DNA from: Bacteroidaceae bacterium
Lineage (GTDB): Bacteria; Bacteroidota; Bacteroidia; Bacteroidales; Bacteroidaceae
Assembly: GCA_024698925.1 (NCBI GenBank)
Contig: JAILQO010000035.1
Location: forward strand, 1-60,052
Length of the DNA stretch: 60,052 nt
Direction: 5' to 3'
Below the pieces are notes generated by a model, which searched no databases, was not told where the DNA came from, and saw nothing but the letters and a program-made list of their open reading frames with translations. Below, piece after piece: positions 44,755-54,477 of the stretch (position 1 is the stretch's first letter; every line of letters starts with the position of its first letter). The translations under genes were made by a program, and so were the position numbers.

Positions 44755-45939
44755 TTATTCGAGGACGGTGCGACCTACAGCCTTGCGAATCTCATGCATG
44801 TACAGGAAACATGTGAGCAGGAAGTAGAAGGCGGTAAGGCGCCAAATGGCATCCATCTCCGCATAGCAGTCACCCAACGAGGCACCCATACTTTGGATAC
44901 GTATGTAGGCATTGGCTCCCCATGTGGAGGGGAAGAAATGTCCGACGGCTTGCCACATGGCAGGGATAGAGACACCTGGCCAGCTGGCTCCCGACAAGAA
45001 CAGCAGCGGGATAGACATGAAGACGAACAGCAAGATGCAGTCTTCACGACGATAGACGAAGAAGGACCAGAACATGGCCATGAAGGTGCAGGCCATCAAG
45101 TAGGGGACGAAGAAGCCCACAAGGGTCCAGAAATGTCCCAGCTGCGGTAAACCGAACCAACGCGTGATGCAGTAAGCCATATAGAAGGCCATGAGCAAGA
45201 AGATGAGGAAGTGGACAAGGCCACGACCCAGCACAATGGCCAGCGTGTTCTTATAATGCTTCGTCGGCGGAATGACAAGGCCGCGGAAGCGCTCGCGAGA
45301 ACGTCCCATGGACATACCCACCGTGAGGCACAAGGCCTGCTGCAGGATCAGCATCAGCACAGGAGGAATCAGGAAGGCGGCGAAACCGCCAGCGGAATTG
45401 TACATCTTCACCTCCTCGAAGCGAATAGGCCAGCGGGCCAGCTCCTCCTCGCGCGCTGTGGTATGAGCCTGATGCTCCATCACCTTGATATTGCGGTTCA
45501 GCTCCTGAGCCACATTGACAACGGCCAGGTATTCGACCTTGTAGTAAAGCATGGATGTCAGGTCGCTATACAGACCTACAACGGCCTGCTGTCCACGCCA
45601 CAGGCGTTCGTTGAACTCCTTCGGGATGACCAGGATACCATAGACCTCGCGGCGACGCATCAGTTCCTGTGCCTCGCCCATATTGGAGCAATAGGCATCA
45701 ATCTTCACCTCGGGCGTAGCATCGATACGGCGAATGAAATCACGACTACGGTCACAGTGGCTCTCATCGATGACACAGATGGGCAGCTGACGCTGCGTCT
45801 CGGTGTTATAGATCATCGCATAAAGGGCCGGATAGGCCAAGGGCAAGAGAATCATGAAAAGAAGGATACCCTCGTCCTTCACAATATCTGACAGCTCATC
45901 GAGCCAGATATGCAGAATCGGAAACTTAGGTTTTCTCAT
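44755..45939 (-). CDS. ABC-2 type transporter permease (YhhJ/YbhR-like), second of pair
   Basis: The 394-residue product has one N-terminal membrane helix (LLFMILLPLAYPALYAMIY), a large periplasmic domain (about 45-185; VIDESHCDRSRDFIRRIDATPEV), and five C-terminal helices including LIPPVLMLILQQALCLTVG and FMSIPLLFLSGASWPG. This is the ABC2_membrane_3 layout of drug or lipid exporters. Its start overlaps the stop of the preceding permease by 4 bases (ATGA). The two probably form a heterodimer. No ATPase gene is adjacent. Confidence 0.9.
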   Translation of the reverse strand: MRKPKFPILHIWLDELSDIVKDEGILLFMILLPLAYPALYAMIYNTETQRQLPICVIDESHCDRSRDFIRRIDATPEVKIDAYCSNMGEAQELMRRREVYGILVIPKEFNERLWRGQQAVVGLYSDLTSMLYYKVEYLAVVNVAQELNRNIKVMEHQAHTTAREEELARWPIRFEEVKMYNSAGGFAAFLIPPVLMLILQQALCLTVGMSMGRSRERFRGLVIPPTKHYKNTLAIVLGRGLVHFLIFLLMAFYMAYCITRWFGLPQLGHFWTLVGFFVPYLMACTFMAMFWSFFVYRREDCILLFVFMSIPLLFLSGASWPGVSIPAMWQAVGHFFPSTWGANAYIRIQSMGASLGDCYAEMDAIWRLTAFYFLLTCFLYMHEIRKAVGRTVLE

Positions 45940-47120
45940 GCTCTATATTTTTTATGAATGAACGCATCTGTCAGACGGAACGAGAACAACTGCGGCAGGA
46001 AGAAGAGGAGCAGCAGAAGTGCTACATTAAACCACACATAGGCAATCGAATAGCCGTTCAGACATTGGTTCATGTATATCAGGAAATAATGGTGGAGCGG
46101 GAAGATGTTGGACAGCCATTGGAAAGGCGGGTACATCGCCGATACAGGGAACGAGAAGCCTGCCAGCGAGAACTGCATCACACCCAACAAGGAACATGCC
46201 GACATCGCCATACGCATCTGGCCGGGGAAGGCCTCGAACATCAGCAGGCCAAAGCCCTGAGAAGCCAAGACTGCCAGGAAGCCCCACAGCATCATACGCG
46301 GAATGCCGCAATGACAGGGGAACTGCAGGTAGCTGTAGAACATCAGGTCAATCAGCCACATGATAATCGTATAGACAATCGTCTGTGGAATCAGCTTGCC
46401 CAGAATCACTACCCATGTGCGACGACCTGACATCGCATAAAGCCGCTTCTGCGAACCTCGCTTCCACTCCATGCCAAGGGCATAGGAGGTGGTCAGCATG
46501 ATGACCAGCATCAACAGGCCGGGCACAAGCAGGTTGGAGAGCACCACAGAATAGTTCAGGTAGGCGTTACCCAATGGGTGGCTCTCAATCACAATCGGCT
46601 GCAACGTACCCATAATCTGATCATCACGGAAGCCGCGTGCCTGCATCGTGGCGCGTGTCATCGCCAGACCAGCCATCTCACTCATCTTGCGCATATCCTT
46701 CATCAGGAGGGATGCGGGGATGTAGTAAGAGTCGTTGGTATAGAAGGAGATGACGGGCTGGCGCTGCGTGAGGGCTGCCTCCGTAGTTCCTTTAGGGATA
46801 CGGAAGATGGCATACACCTCGCCTTGCTGCATGGCTTCGCGGGCCTGTGTGAAACTCGTGGTCTGCATCACAAAGTGCGTTTCCTCCATCGTACCGAGGA
46901 TGCGAGTGAGCTGGCGCGTCACATGGGTATTGTCCTCATCCACCAACGCAGCCGGCAGCTTCGTAGGCAAGCCCGCCTCCATGAGCGTGGTAAAGAAAAG
47001 GAGGAATCCCAACGGGGCCACAAACATGACCACGAAGAAGATGGGACGCGTCGAGAACGTGTTCAGCTCACGACGGATAATGCTCCAAAGTGCAGACCAA
47101 GCAGAATTCTTTCTACTCAT
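45936..47120 (-). CDS. ABC-2 type transporter permease (YhhJ/YbhS-like), first of pair
   Basis: Same architecture and, by chance or duplication, the same length (394 residues) as the next gene: N-terminal helix (IFFVVMFVAPLGFLLFFTTL), periplasmic domain beginning ALVDEDNTHVTRQL, and C-terminal helices (LLVPGLLMLVIMLTTSYALG; SLAGFSFPVSAMYPPFQW). VDED/IDES starts of the periplasmic domain are shared, so they are paralogues. It lies 13 bases after the membrane fusion protein gene. Confidence 0.9.
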   Translation of the reverse strand: MSRKNSAWSALWSIIRRELNTFSTRPIFFVVMFVAPLGFLLFFTTLMEAGLPTKLPAALVDEDNTHVTRQLTRILGTMEETHFVMQTTSFTQAREAMQQGEVYAIFRIPKGTTEAALTQRQPVISFYTNDSYYIPASLLMKDMRKMSEMAGLAMTRATMQARGFRDDQIMGTLQPIVIESHPLGNAYLNYSVVLSNLLVPGLLMLVIMLTTSYALGMEWKRGSQKRLYAMSGRRTWVVILGKLIPQTIVYTIIMWLIDLMFYSYLQFPCHCGIPRMMLWGFLAVLASQGFGLLMFEAFPGQMRMAMSACSLLGVMQFSLAGFSFPVSAMYPPFQWLSNIFPLHHYFLIYMNQCLNGYSIAYVWFNVALLLLLFFLPQLFSFRLTDAFIHKKYRA

Positions 47121-47133
47121 ATAAAAAATGAGT

Positions 47134-48120
47134 CTATTTAATAATCGCTGTCATACCAGCCAGAACACCCTTCACGTCCTCCTGCTTCACAGGACGGGCT
47201 GTGACCTCGAAGGTCTTCAGGTCGTACTGGTCAAGGGCCTTGGTAGCTTTCCAGGTGGCATAGCTACCCATCACATTCACACTGGTAATGCGAACTTTGA
47301 TGTCACGATCTACAGCAGGAATGTAAACGGGCACCTCCGTGTCAATCGTCATGCCCGGAAGATAATCCTCGCGCACATTGAAGATGAAACGGATGTCATC
47401 GTCCTTGGCAATATTCATGATGGGAGCGCCCTGACCGACGAGTTCACCTACCTTGGGGAACACCTCAGTGACAGTACCGTCAGCGGTAGCCAGGAGAACG
47501 GTCTCCTTCATATAGCCTTCCACTTCCTGCACCATACCTTGTACGCGTGCCACCTGCGCAGCTGCTGCCATCTTATCCTCACGGCGAGCGCCCTCACGGG
47601 CCATCTCGTACTGACTGCGCGCAGCTTTCTCCGTAGCCTGCATGGCCTTGAGCTGAGCCTCAGCCTCATCACGCTTCTGGGCAGGGATGACACCCTCGTC
47701 ATAGAGACGGCTTACACGGGCATAGGACTTCTCCCAGACTTCCAGTCCGGCCTTGGCCTTCTGCCAGAGTTCATAGGCACCTTGGATTTCCTGCTGACGG
47801 GCACCATTCTGGGCCTTCAGTTCGATGGCGCGTGCTGCAGCCTCGCCGGCCTTGGCCTGCTCCAGTTTTGCAATCACCTCGGGCGAATCCATGATGACCA
47901 GCGTATCACCGGCTTTCACTTTATCACCTGTCTGCACACGGAACTCCTTCACACGGCTGGGCACCTTGCTGGAGATACGATAATCCGATGTCTCGGCCTG
48001 TCCCTGTAACACCTCTTTGGGCTTCGGCAATACAAAGCCCACCAGGACCACAGCAATCATCACGCCAATCAGCACAATAGCGATGATTACCAAATTGTTC
48101 AATTTTGATCTCTTTGCCAT
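47134..48120 (-). CDS. HlyD-family periplasmic adaptor (membrane fusion protein)
   Basis: The 328-residue product has an N-terminal membrane helix (LVIIAIVLIGVMIAVVLVGFV), a lipoyl/barrel-sandwich half (SKVPSRVKEFRVQTGDKVKAG), and a long coiled-coil hairpin rich in A, E, Q and K (about 85-180). The second lipoyl half follows (LLATADGTVTEVFPKVGELV), then a beta-barrel region. It links inner-membrane permeases to the TolC-like channel encoded just upstream. Substrate unknown. Confidence 0.92.
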   Translation of the reverse strand: MAKRSKLNNLVIIAIVLIGVMIAVVLVGFVLPKPKEVLQGQAETSDYRISSKVPSRVKEFRVQTGDKVKAGDTLVIMDSPEVIAKLEQAKAGEAAARAIELKAQNGARQQEIQGAYELWQKAKAGLEVWEKSYARVSRLYDEGVIPAQKRDEAEAQLKAMQATEKAARSQYEMAREGARREDKMAAAAQVARVQGMVQEVEGYMKETVLLATADGTVTEVFPKVGELVGQGAPIMNIAKDDDIRFIFNVREDYLPGMTIDTEVPVYIPAVDRDIKVRITSVNVMGSYATWKATKALDQYDLKTFEVTARPVKQEDVKGVLAGMTAIIK

Positions 48121-48161
48121 ATCTTTCTATATTCTAATTTTCACGATTTCATTTTCATCTT

Positions 48162-49796
48162 TCACTTCAGCACACCCTTTGCCTTGGAGAGGTAAAGGTC
48201 TGCCAGGCGCACGTCAATCTGTGCATCGACGAGCGTAGAATGAGCCATGAGCCAAGCGGTCTGGGCTTGCAGCACGTTGGAGACGGGGATGACACCCTCC
48301 TGCATACCCAGGTTGGCCATACGTAGGTTCTCGTCGGCCTGCTCCTGACTGCGCATAGCAGTAGCGAGGCGCTTCTGGGCTTCCTGCAGCTTCTGCTGGT
48401 TCTGGTTCACCTGCAGGGAGATCTTCTCACGTGTCTCTTCATAGCGCGTAGCCGCCATCTGGGCTTCGGCCTTAGCCTGCTTCACCTTATAGAAGCGGTC
48501 GCCCCAGGTGACGATAGGCACTTTCAGCACAACACCGATGTTGAAGGCACCGCCGAATTTCTTCTGGAAGCCATTGTACAGGTTGGGGTTCGTTACCAGA
48601 TAGCCTGCCGTGAGTGCCAGATTGGGCATAAACTCGGAACGGGCTACGTTAATCTGCTGCTGCTTGACCTGTGCTGCGATGTCCAAGGCACGGAGCTCCG
48701 GGCGATTGGCCATGGCCGATGCCACAGCGTCTGCAGCGCTCTCTTCCTGAATCACGGGGAGGGGATGTTCCTCGACCTCACCCTCGTCGGCCAGCGTGAA
48801 CTGGCTGTCAAGAGGCAGGCCACAGAGCTGAGCCAGCGCCATACGGGAAAGCGCCAGACCATTCTCCACTTGGATAACGGAGACCTCAGCCTCATTGAGT
48901 TTCACTTTTACCGTGAGGCCGTCGGCCTTCGTAGCCATACCTTCCGCAATCACTTTCTCGACATCCTCATCCAACTTCTTCACCGTTTCGAGGAAGCTCT
49001 CGGCCAATTCCTTCTTGCTCTGCAGGGCCACAATGCGCCAATAAGCCTCATCGACACTCACCAAGAGGTTCTGTTCCTCCATGGAGTGCTGCTCGTCAGC
49101 GGCTTCTTCAGCGAGGCGGGTAATCTTGTCGTATGCACGAATCTTACCACCCATATAAAGCGGCTGGGTGAGCAGTACGGCAGCACCAGCCATATTGCGG
49201 TTATCGGTGCGGAAATCATTCACGAGGCCCTCGCCTACCCCATCCAATACGTTAGCCAGATGACTGAAGGCTGGAGCAAATGCAGCACCAGCATCCTGCA
49301 TCAACGGGGTGGCTAACTTTTGCATCAACGTGGGATCAGCCATCAGAGTAATCAACTGAGGGTTGTTCGACAGGAGCTGCAGGACCAAGGGGTCAGACAT
49401 CAGCTGAGCCGCCAGAGGCGATGTCGTTAGGAAATTGTTGTAGCGCTGCTGCAAGTTGCCCACAAAATTCTGAGCAGACTGCTGCATGTGCTGTTCCATC
49501 GCGCCGGCTAACGTTGTTCCCATGTTGCTGAGCTTCTCCTTCTGCTCATCACTGAGAAGGGAAATCTCACGCGTAGTGTGTTGATAGGTGCCAGTAGCAG
49601 TCACCTTGGGCAGATAATTCGTCACGGCGCTCTTGTGCTGCCAGTGTGCGGCCTCCTTCTTGAGGCTGCTCATCTGCAAGTCTTTGTTGTTGCGGAGTGC
49701 CAAAGCCCTACAACTATCAAGGCTCAGTGTCTGCCCAGCGGCAGTCACCAAGCCCATTACAGCCAAGGCACTCAGCAGAATCATACGTTTGTTCAT
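48162..49796 (-). CDS. TolC-family outer-membrane efflux protein
   Basis: The 544-residue product starts with a signal peptide (MILLSALAVMGLVTAAGQ) and contains the two repeated helical/strand halves of TolC proteins (LSLDSCRALALRNNKDLQM; LAQLCGLPLDSQFTL; NVARSEFMPNLALTAGYLV). An Ala/Met/Leu-rich segment at about 95-180 is an insertion relative to E. coli TolC. It is the first gene of the TolC-HlyD-ABC2-ABC2 operon; the gap to hisS (49797-49918) has no clear -7 match. Confidence 0.92.
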   Translation of the reverse strand: MNKRMILLSALAVMGLVTAAGQTLSLDSCRALALRNNKDLQMSSLKKEAAHWQHKSAVTNYLPKVTATGTYQHTTREISLLSDEQKEKLSNMGTTLAGAMEQHMQQSAQNFVGNLQQRYNNFLTTSPLAAQLMSDPLVLQLLSNNPQLITLMADPTLMQKLATPLMQDAGAAFAPAFSHLANVLDGVGEGLVNDFRTDNRNMAGAAVLLTQPLYMGGKIRAYDKITRLAEEAADEQHSMEEQNLLVSVDEAYWRIVALQSKKELAESFLETVKKLDEDVEKVIAEGMATKADGLTVKVKLNEAEVSVIQVENGLALSRMALAQLCGLPLDSQFTLADEGEVEEHPLPVIQEESAADAVASAMANRPELRALDIAAQVKQQQINVARSEFMPNLALTAGYLVTNPNLYNGFQKKFGGAFNIGVVLKVPIVTWGDRFYKVKQAKAEAQMAATRYEETREKISLQVNQNQQKLQEAQKRLATAMRSQEQADENLRMANLGMQEGVIPVSNVLQAQTAWLMAHSTLVDAQIDVRLADLYLSKAKGVLK

Positions 49797-49918
49797 ATAC
49801 CTATTTTTATATATACTTCGTTAAGCGGGTGCAAAGGTCAGCATTTTTCCTCACGCACGCAAGGAAAATCGACCAAATTTATTGGCCAAAAAGGACGATT
49901 TTTTGGAATAAAGCGCAA

Positions 49919-51301
49919 TTATTGTTCTATTTGCGCTATCAATTCCTCTACTGTGACCAACTTTTGTTCGCCTGTTTGCATATCCTTGAGCGTAAACTTA
50001 CCGGCAGCCATCTCGCTCTCACCGGCCAATGCCACGAAGGGAATCTCACGTGCATTGGCATACTGCATCTGCTTCTTCATCTTAGCAGCATCGGGGTAGA
50101 TTTCCGCACGGATTCCTGCACGACGGGAAGCCGCCAAGGCAGGCAACGCATAAGCAGCCTCGGCCTCACCGAAGTTCACAAAGAGCAGCTGTGTCGCCGT
50201 GCTGACCTCCTTCGGATACAAATCCAACTGATTCAGCACATCATAAATGCGGTCGGCACCAAACGAGATACCTACACCCGAGAGGCCCGGCATACCGAAG
50301 ATACCGGTCAGGTTGTCATAACGGCCACCACCCGTGATACTGCCAATCTCCACATCCAGCGCCTTCACCTCGAAGATGCAGCCTGTATAATAGTTCAGGC
50401 CACGAGCAAGGGTGAGTTCAAGTTCAAGGGAAGAAGCGCTCCCAGGCTGGGAGGAAGCTGTGACCAAAGCGAACTGATTGAGGACGAATTCAACCTCGTC
50501 AATACCTTTGAGTCCAATCTCGCTGTCTTTCAGGACTTCGCGCATGGTGGCAATCTTCTCCGCATTTGTGCCGCTGAGCTTGATGATAGGCTGTAGCTTC
50601 TCAATCGCATCTGCTGGAATGCCGTCCTCTGCCAACTCGGCATTGACATTGTCCAGTCCGATTTTATCCAGCTTGTCTATGGCCACCGTAATATCCACGA
50701 TTTTGTCAGCCTGCCCAATCATCTCTGCGATGCCCGTGAGAATCTTGCGGTTGTTGATCTTGATGCACACGCGGATGCCGAAGCGACGGAAGACCTCGTC
50801 CACAATCTGCATCAGTTCCACCTCGTTCAGCAACGAGTCAGAGCCCACCACATCGGCATCGCACTGATAGAACTCGCGATAACGACCCTTCTGCGGACGA
50901 TCTGCACGCCAGACGGGCTGTATCTGGAACCTGCGGAATGGCAGTGTCAGTTCCTCGCGATGCTGCACCACGTAGCGCGCAAAGGGAACGGTCAGGTCAT
51001 AGCGTAAACCCTTCTCGCACAACTGAGCAGCCAACTTCGGTGTACCACCCTCGGCAAAGGCCGATGCGTCTATGCCACGCAGGAAGTCGCCACTGTCCAG
51101 AATCTTGAACAACAATTTATCGCCTTCCTCGCCGTACTTGCCCATCAGTGTCGTGAGATTCTCCATCGCAGGAGTCTCAATCTGACGGAAGCCGTAAAGT
51201 GCATAAACGCTACGGATTGTATCGAAAATATAGTTACGCCGTGCCATCTCGGAGGGTCCAAAATCGCGCGTGCCTTTAGGAATACTCGGTTTTTGTGCCA
51301 T
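49919..51301 (-). CDS. hisS: Histidyl-tRNA synthetase
   Basis: Charges tRNA-His; class II synthetase. The 460-residue product has KGTRDFGP at the start, motif 2 around [19 protein letters not shown], the histidine-specific GGGRYDNL and [11 protein letters not shown] (motif 3), and a C-terminal anticodon-binding domain. An insertion near residues 270-285 ([16 protein letters not shown]) is longer than in E. coli. It stands upstream of the exporter genes with its own promoter. Confidence 0.97.
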   Translation of the reverse strand: MAQKPSIPKGTRDFGPSEMARRNYIFDTIRSVYALYGFRQIETPAMENLTTLMGKYGEEGDKLLFKILDSGDFLRGIDASAFAEGGTPKLAAQLCEKGLRYDLTVPFARYVVQHREELTLPFRRFQIQPVWRADRPQKGRYREFYQCDADVVGSDSLLNEVELMQIVDEVFRRFGIRVCIKINNRKILTGIAEMIGQADKIVDITVAIDKLDKIGLDNVNAELAEDGIPADAIEKLQPIIKLSGTNAEKIATMREVLKDSEIGLKGIDEVEFVLNQFALVTASSQPGSASSLELELTLARGLNYYTGCIFEVKALDVEIGSITGGGRYDNLTGIFGMPGLSGVGISFGADRIYDVLNQLDLYPKEVSTATQLLFVNFGEAEAAYALPALAASRRAGIRAEIYPDAAKMKKQMQYANAREIPFVALAGESEMAAGKFTLKDMQTGEQKLVTVEELIAQIEQ

Positions 51302-51362
51302 AATGAAAGCAAAAAGCTATGTTTAACTTACTTTTTTCTATTATTTATTTTCAAAGAGGGCA

Positions 51363-51370
51363 CAAAGATA
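51363..51370 (-). promoter_or_regulatory. -7 element for hisS
   Basis: TATCTTTG on the minus strand, 62 bases upstream of the hisS start, matches TAnnTTTG. It is divergent from the receptor promoters. Confidence 0.6.
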
Positions 51371-51420
51371 CGTATAAATTGATAAAAAATACGGTCTTTT
51401 TGAAAAATTATCCTCTTTTA

Positions 51421-51519
51421 TTTGTTAAAATCCACAAAAATGACCTATCTTTGCCACTTGGGAGCTTCCAAATACCTAATTATAGGTATTGCACAAGAGC
51501 CCTCAATGAACTACCTTTG
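51421..51519 (+). promoter_or_regulatory. Tandem promoters and palindrome upstream of the TonB-dependent receptor
   Basis: P1: -33 TTTG (51421-51424) and -7 TATCTTTG (51446-51453), 21 bases apart. P2: -7 TACCTTTG (51512-51519). Between them lies a perfect inverted repeat AATACCTA-ATTA-TAGGTATT (51471-51490), which ends 21 bases before the P2 -7 element and so overlaps its -33 position; it is a good operator candidate. Confidence 0.6.
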
Positions 51520-51576
51520 CACCCTCAAATCACGAGATTCGTGAATCAGATTATTCAAATACATAATACGCAAGAA

Positions 51577-54432
51577 ATGAATCGCCTTTCAAGAATTTTT
51601 GTCATTTTCTTGATTCTTTGCCAACTCTTGCCCCCAAGAGCCTTATTCGCGCAAACTGAATATTTCACCATCACAGGCACGATTAAGGACGCTTTTGGAG
51701 CACCCATCGAGTTGGCGAATGTGACTTTAGACCGCACACTTGGAACCTACTCCAAGCGTGATGGTAGTTTCAGTATTCCCCGTGTACCCCGTGGTACTTA
51801 CCAGTGGCGCGTTACTTATGTAGGCTTTGAGACCGCTTCGGGCACCATCAAAATCGAAACGGGGCGCGAACGCCTCAATGTACGTCTCAAGGAGTTGAGC
51901 CTCGGTCTGGAACAGGTCACCGTGACAGCGAAACAGCAACAGATGGGCTCCTCTTCGCTCATTGACCAAGAAGCCATCCGCCACTTGCAGCCAAAGAGTC
52001 TGGGCGATCTCCTGCAGCTGGTACCAGGTAATCTGACCGAGAACCCCAACCTGAACACACTCTCACAGGCACAGATCCGTGAGATTGGAACCAACGCGGC
52101 CAATGCGATGGGTACATCCATCGTCATCGACGGCACGCCATTGAGCAACGATGCCAATCTGGAATTGATGTCCTTCTCCAAATATGGTACTTCCGCTGAC
52201 GGTAATGGCGGTAATGTAGGTGCCAACTCCACCGCCGGACGCGGTGTGGACCTCCGTACAATCTCAGCGGGTGTTGTGGAGGATATGGAAGTCATCCGTG
52301 GTATTCCTTCGGCAGAATATGGCAACCTCACCTCTGGTGTGGTGATCGTCAATACCAAGAGCGGTTATACGCCTTGGGAAGCTAAGTTGCAAGCCGACCC
52401 CAACTCCAAGCTTGCTTTCGTTGGCAAAGGCTTCCGCCTGAATCATGGTGGTGCCTTGAACGTGTCTTTGGACTGGGCACAGTCGTGGGCTGATACCCGT
52501 CTGCACTACAAAGGCTACGACCGTGTGACGGCTACCGTAGGCTATTCCAACCAGTTCGGGCCGTTGAGTCTCAACGTGCGTGGGGCGTTCTTCACCAGCA
52601 TCAACAACACCAAGCGCGACCCACAGATGTCTGAAAGCTATTCCGAGTGGAAGAACAACAACACGGGAGGCCGCTTGAGCATCAACGGACAGTACAAGCG
52701 TGATCACATGCTCTTCTCCAGTGTGGATTACAAACTCAGCGCCCAGCTCTCCCGTCAGCACGACTGGATGAGCAACTGGATTTACAATCCCGATGGTGTC
52801 ATCACCAACACCCGTGAAGATGGCTTGCAACTGGCCCGTTTCAAGCGCTATGGTTACAGTTCGGAGTACGAAATCGAAAGCATACCTATTAATATATATA
52901 GTCAGCTCGTAGCGAACAAATACTTCCGCTTCAATGACAAGAACTATAATACCTTGAAGATTGGTGCCGATTTCACTTACGACGGCAACCAAGGTAAAGG
53001 CTTCACCTACGATGAGGATAATCCGCCACAGGCCCTGTCCAGTCATCGCCTGCGCCCACGCGCTTACTCCGATATTCCCGGATTGGCCACACTCTCCGGC
53101 TTTATCGCAGACCGTTCGTCATTGACCTTCGGTTCTATGAAAGGTATGCTTGAAGCTGGTGTTCGCCTCAGCAACCTCTTCCTCAATAGCGAGAAGAGTG
53201 GTGGCAACAAAGGCTATTTCGTTGTAGAGCCGCGTCTGAATGCCTCATTAACATTGCTCAACAAGGACAACAACAGCATCCTTGACGACCTGACACTGAC
53301 GGGCGGTTATGGTATCTCCAACAAGATGCCTCCCCTACTCTATCTCTACCCCGATGCCTCCTACCATGACAATGTGGGCATGAGTCGTTGGAGCAACAAT
53401 GAGGCCAATCGCATGGCATTGATTACTACCACCGTGGTGCGCAACACGCAGAACCCCGACCTGAAACCTGTTCACACGCAGAAATGGGAGGTCGGCCTTT
53501 CATTCAGCAAGTGGAACATCCAAGGTTCACTGACCTACTTTAATGAACGTCATGAGAATGAGTTGTCCAGCACACCTCAGATGCTGTACATCAACTATCC
53601 TTATTTCTCGCTACCCGATGGTGCTACAGACTTGGTGTTCAACCCGGCTACGCAGGATGTCACCTACCAATTGGCTGGGGTGCCTGGTGTTGCTACCAAG
53701 AACATCTACACCGAACGCCAGAGCTGGGGCCGTCCCTCCAATAGTGGCCGCTCACTCAAGCACGGTATTGAATATACCCTGACATTCCCTGAGTTCAAGC
53801 CCTTGCGCACAAGCCTGAACGTCACCGGTGCCTGGTTCCACATCAAGCGTCAGGACATGGACCTCGGCTATGCGAATATCACTTATGACAACCGTGTCCA
53901 GACATCCAGCCCTTACGCAGTCGTCCTGCCCGCTGGCAGCGGAAGTATCAAGACCCGCTTCAACTCCAACTTCGCCTTTGTGACCCATATTCCTGAGCTG
54001 AAGATGGTATTCACCACCACATTGCAGGTGGTATGGCGCGAGACCGACCAGGATATCTACGAGGACGAGAACGGGAATACGCGCTATTACCTGAAGTCAT
54101 ACTCCGACAAAGATTATATGGTTGTCACCCCCGTCGGCTACTACGACCTGAATGGCAACTATTCTGCCTGGCAACCTGCTGACACCGACAATGGTCAGTT
54201 GAATATCTACATGGGGCGCGCCCAGCCTTATAGTCTGTTGGAGGACATCATCACCCCCTGGGCGATGCTCAACCTCCGTCTGACAAAGGAACTGGGACGT
54301 ACAGGCGAGATTTCTTTCACAGCCAACAACCTCACCAATTCACGGCGCTATCGCAAGAACGAGAATAGCAACGCCCTCTACCAAGTATTCCCTGGCATGT
54401 ATTTTGGTGCAGAAGTCAAACTGAAATTTTAA
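51577..54432 (+). CDS. TonB-dependent outer-membrane receptor
   Basis: The start at 51577 gives MNRLSRIFVIFLILCQLLPP with a signal peptide ending near LFAQ, and 951 residues; the upstream extension would cross the promoters. Residues about 30-115 are a carboxypeptidase-regulatory-like domain (ITGTIKDAFGAPIELANVTL). The plug follows (DLLQLVPGNLTENP; STSIVIDG-like; EYGNLTSGVVIVNTKSG), then a 22-strand barrel ending GMYFGAEVKLKF. It differs from SusC in having no SusD partner; instead a lipoprotein and a second barrel follow. The substrate may be a peptide, metal chelate or glycan. Confidence 0.92.
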   Translation: MNRLSRIFVIFLILCQLLPPRALFAQTEYFTITGTIKDAFGAPIELANVTLDRTLGTYSKRDGSFSIPRVPRGTYQWRVTYVGFETASGTIKIETGRERLNVRLKELSLGLEQVTVTAKQQQMGSSSLIDQEAIRHLQPKSLGDLLQLVPGNLTENPNLNTLSQAQIREIGTNAANAMGTSIVIDGTPLSNDANLELMSFSKYGTSADGNGGNVGANSTAGRGVDLRTISAGVVEDMEVIRGIPSAEYGNLTSGVVIVNTKSGYTPWEAKLQADPNSKLAFVGKGFRLNHGGALNVSLDWAQSWADTRLHYKGYDRVTATVGYSNQFGPLSLNVRGAFFTSINNTKRDPQMSESYSEWKNNNTGGRLSINGQYKRDHMLFSSVDYKLSAQLSRQHDWMSNWIYNPDGVITNTREDGLQLARFKRYGYSSEYEIESIPINIYSQLVANKYFRFNDKNYNTLKIGADFTYDGNQGKGFTYDEDNPPQALSSHRLRPRAYSDIPGLATLSGFIADRSSLTFGSMKGMLEAGVRLSNLFLNSEKSGGNKGYFVVEPRLNASLTLLNKDNNSILDDLTLTGGYGISNKMPPLLYLYPDASYHDNVGMSRWSNNEANRMALITTTVVRNTQNPDLKPVHTQKWEVGLSFSKWNIQGSLTYFNERHENELSSTPQMLYINYPYFSLPDGATDLVFNPATQDVTYQLAGVPGVATKNIYTERQSWGRPSNSGRSLKHGIEYTLTFPEFKPLRTSLNVTGAWFHIKRQDMDLGYANITYDNRVQTSSPYAVVLPAGSGSIKTRFNSNFAFVTHIPELKMVFTTTLQVVWRETDQDIYEDENGNTRYYLKSYSDKDYMVVTPVGYYDLNGNYSAWQPADTDNGQLNIYMGRAQPYSLLEDIITPWAMLNLRLTKELGRTGEISFTANNLTNSRRYRKNENSNALYQVFPGMYFGAEVKLKF

Positions 54433-54477
54433 TTAACCATTTTTATTAACCCCTTTATTCATTTAATTACAAACAAG

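Noticed and set aside
51319..51576. 86-residue N-terminal extension of the TonB receptor
   Set aside because: It spans both promoters and a palindrome, and a proper signal peptide starts at 51577.
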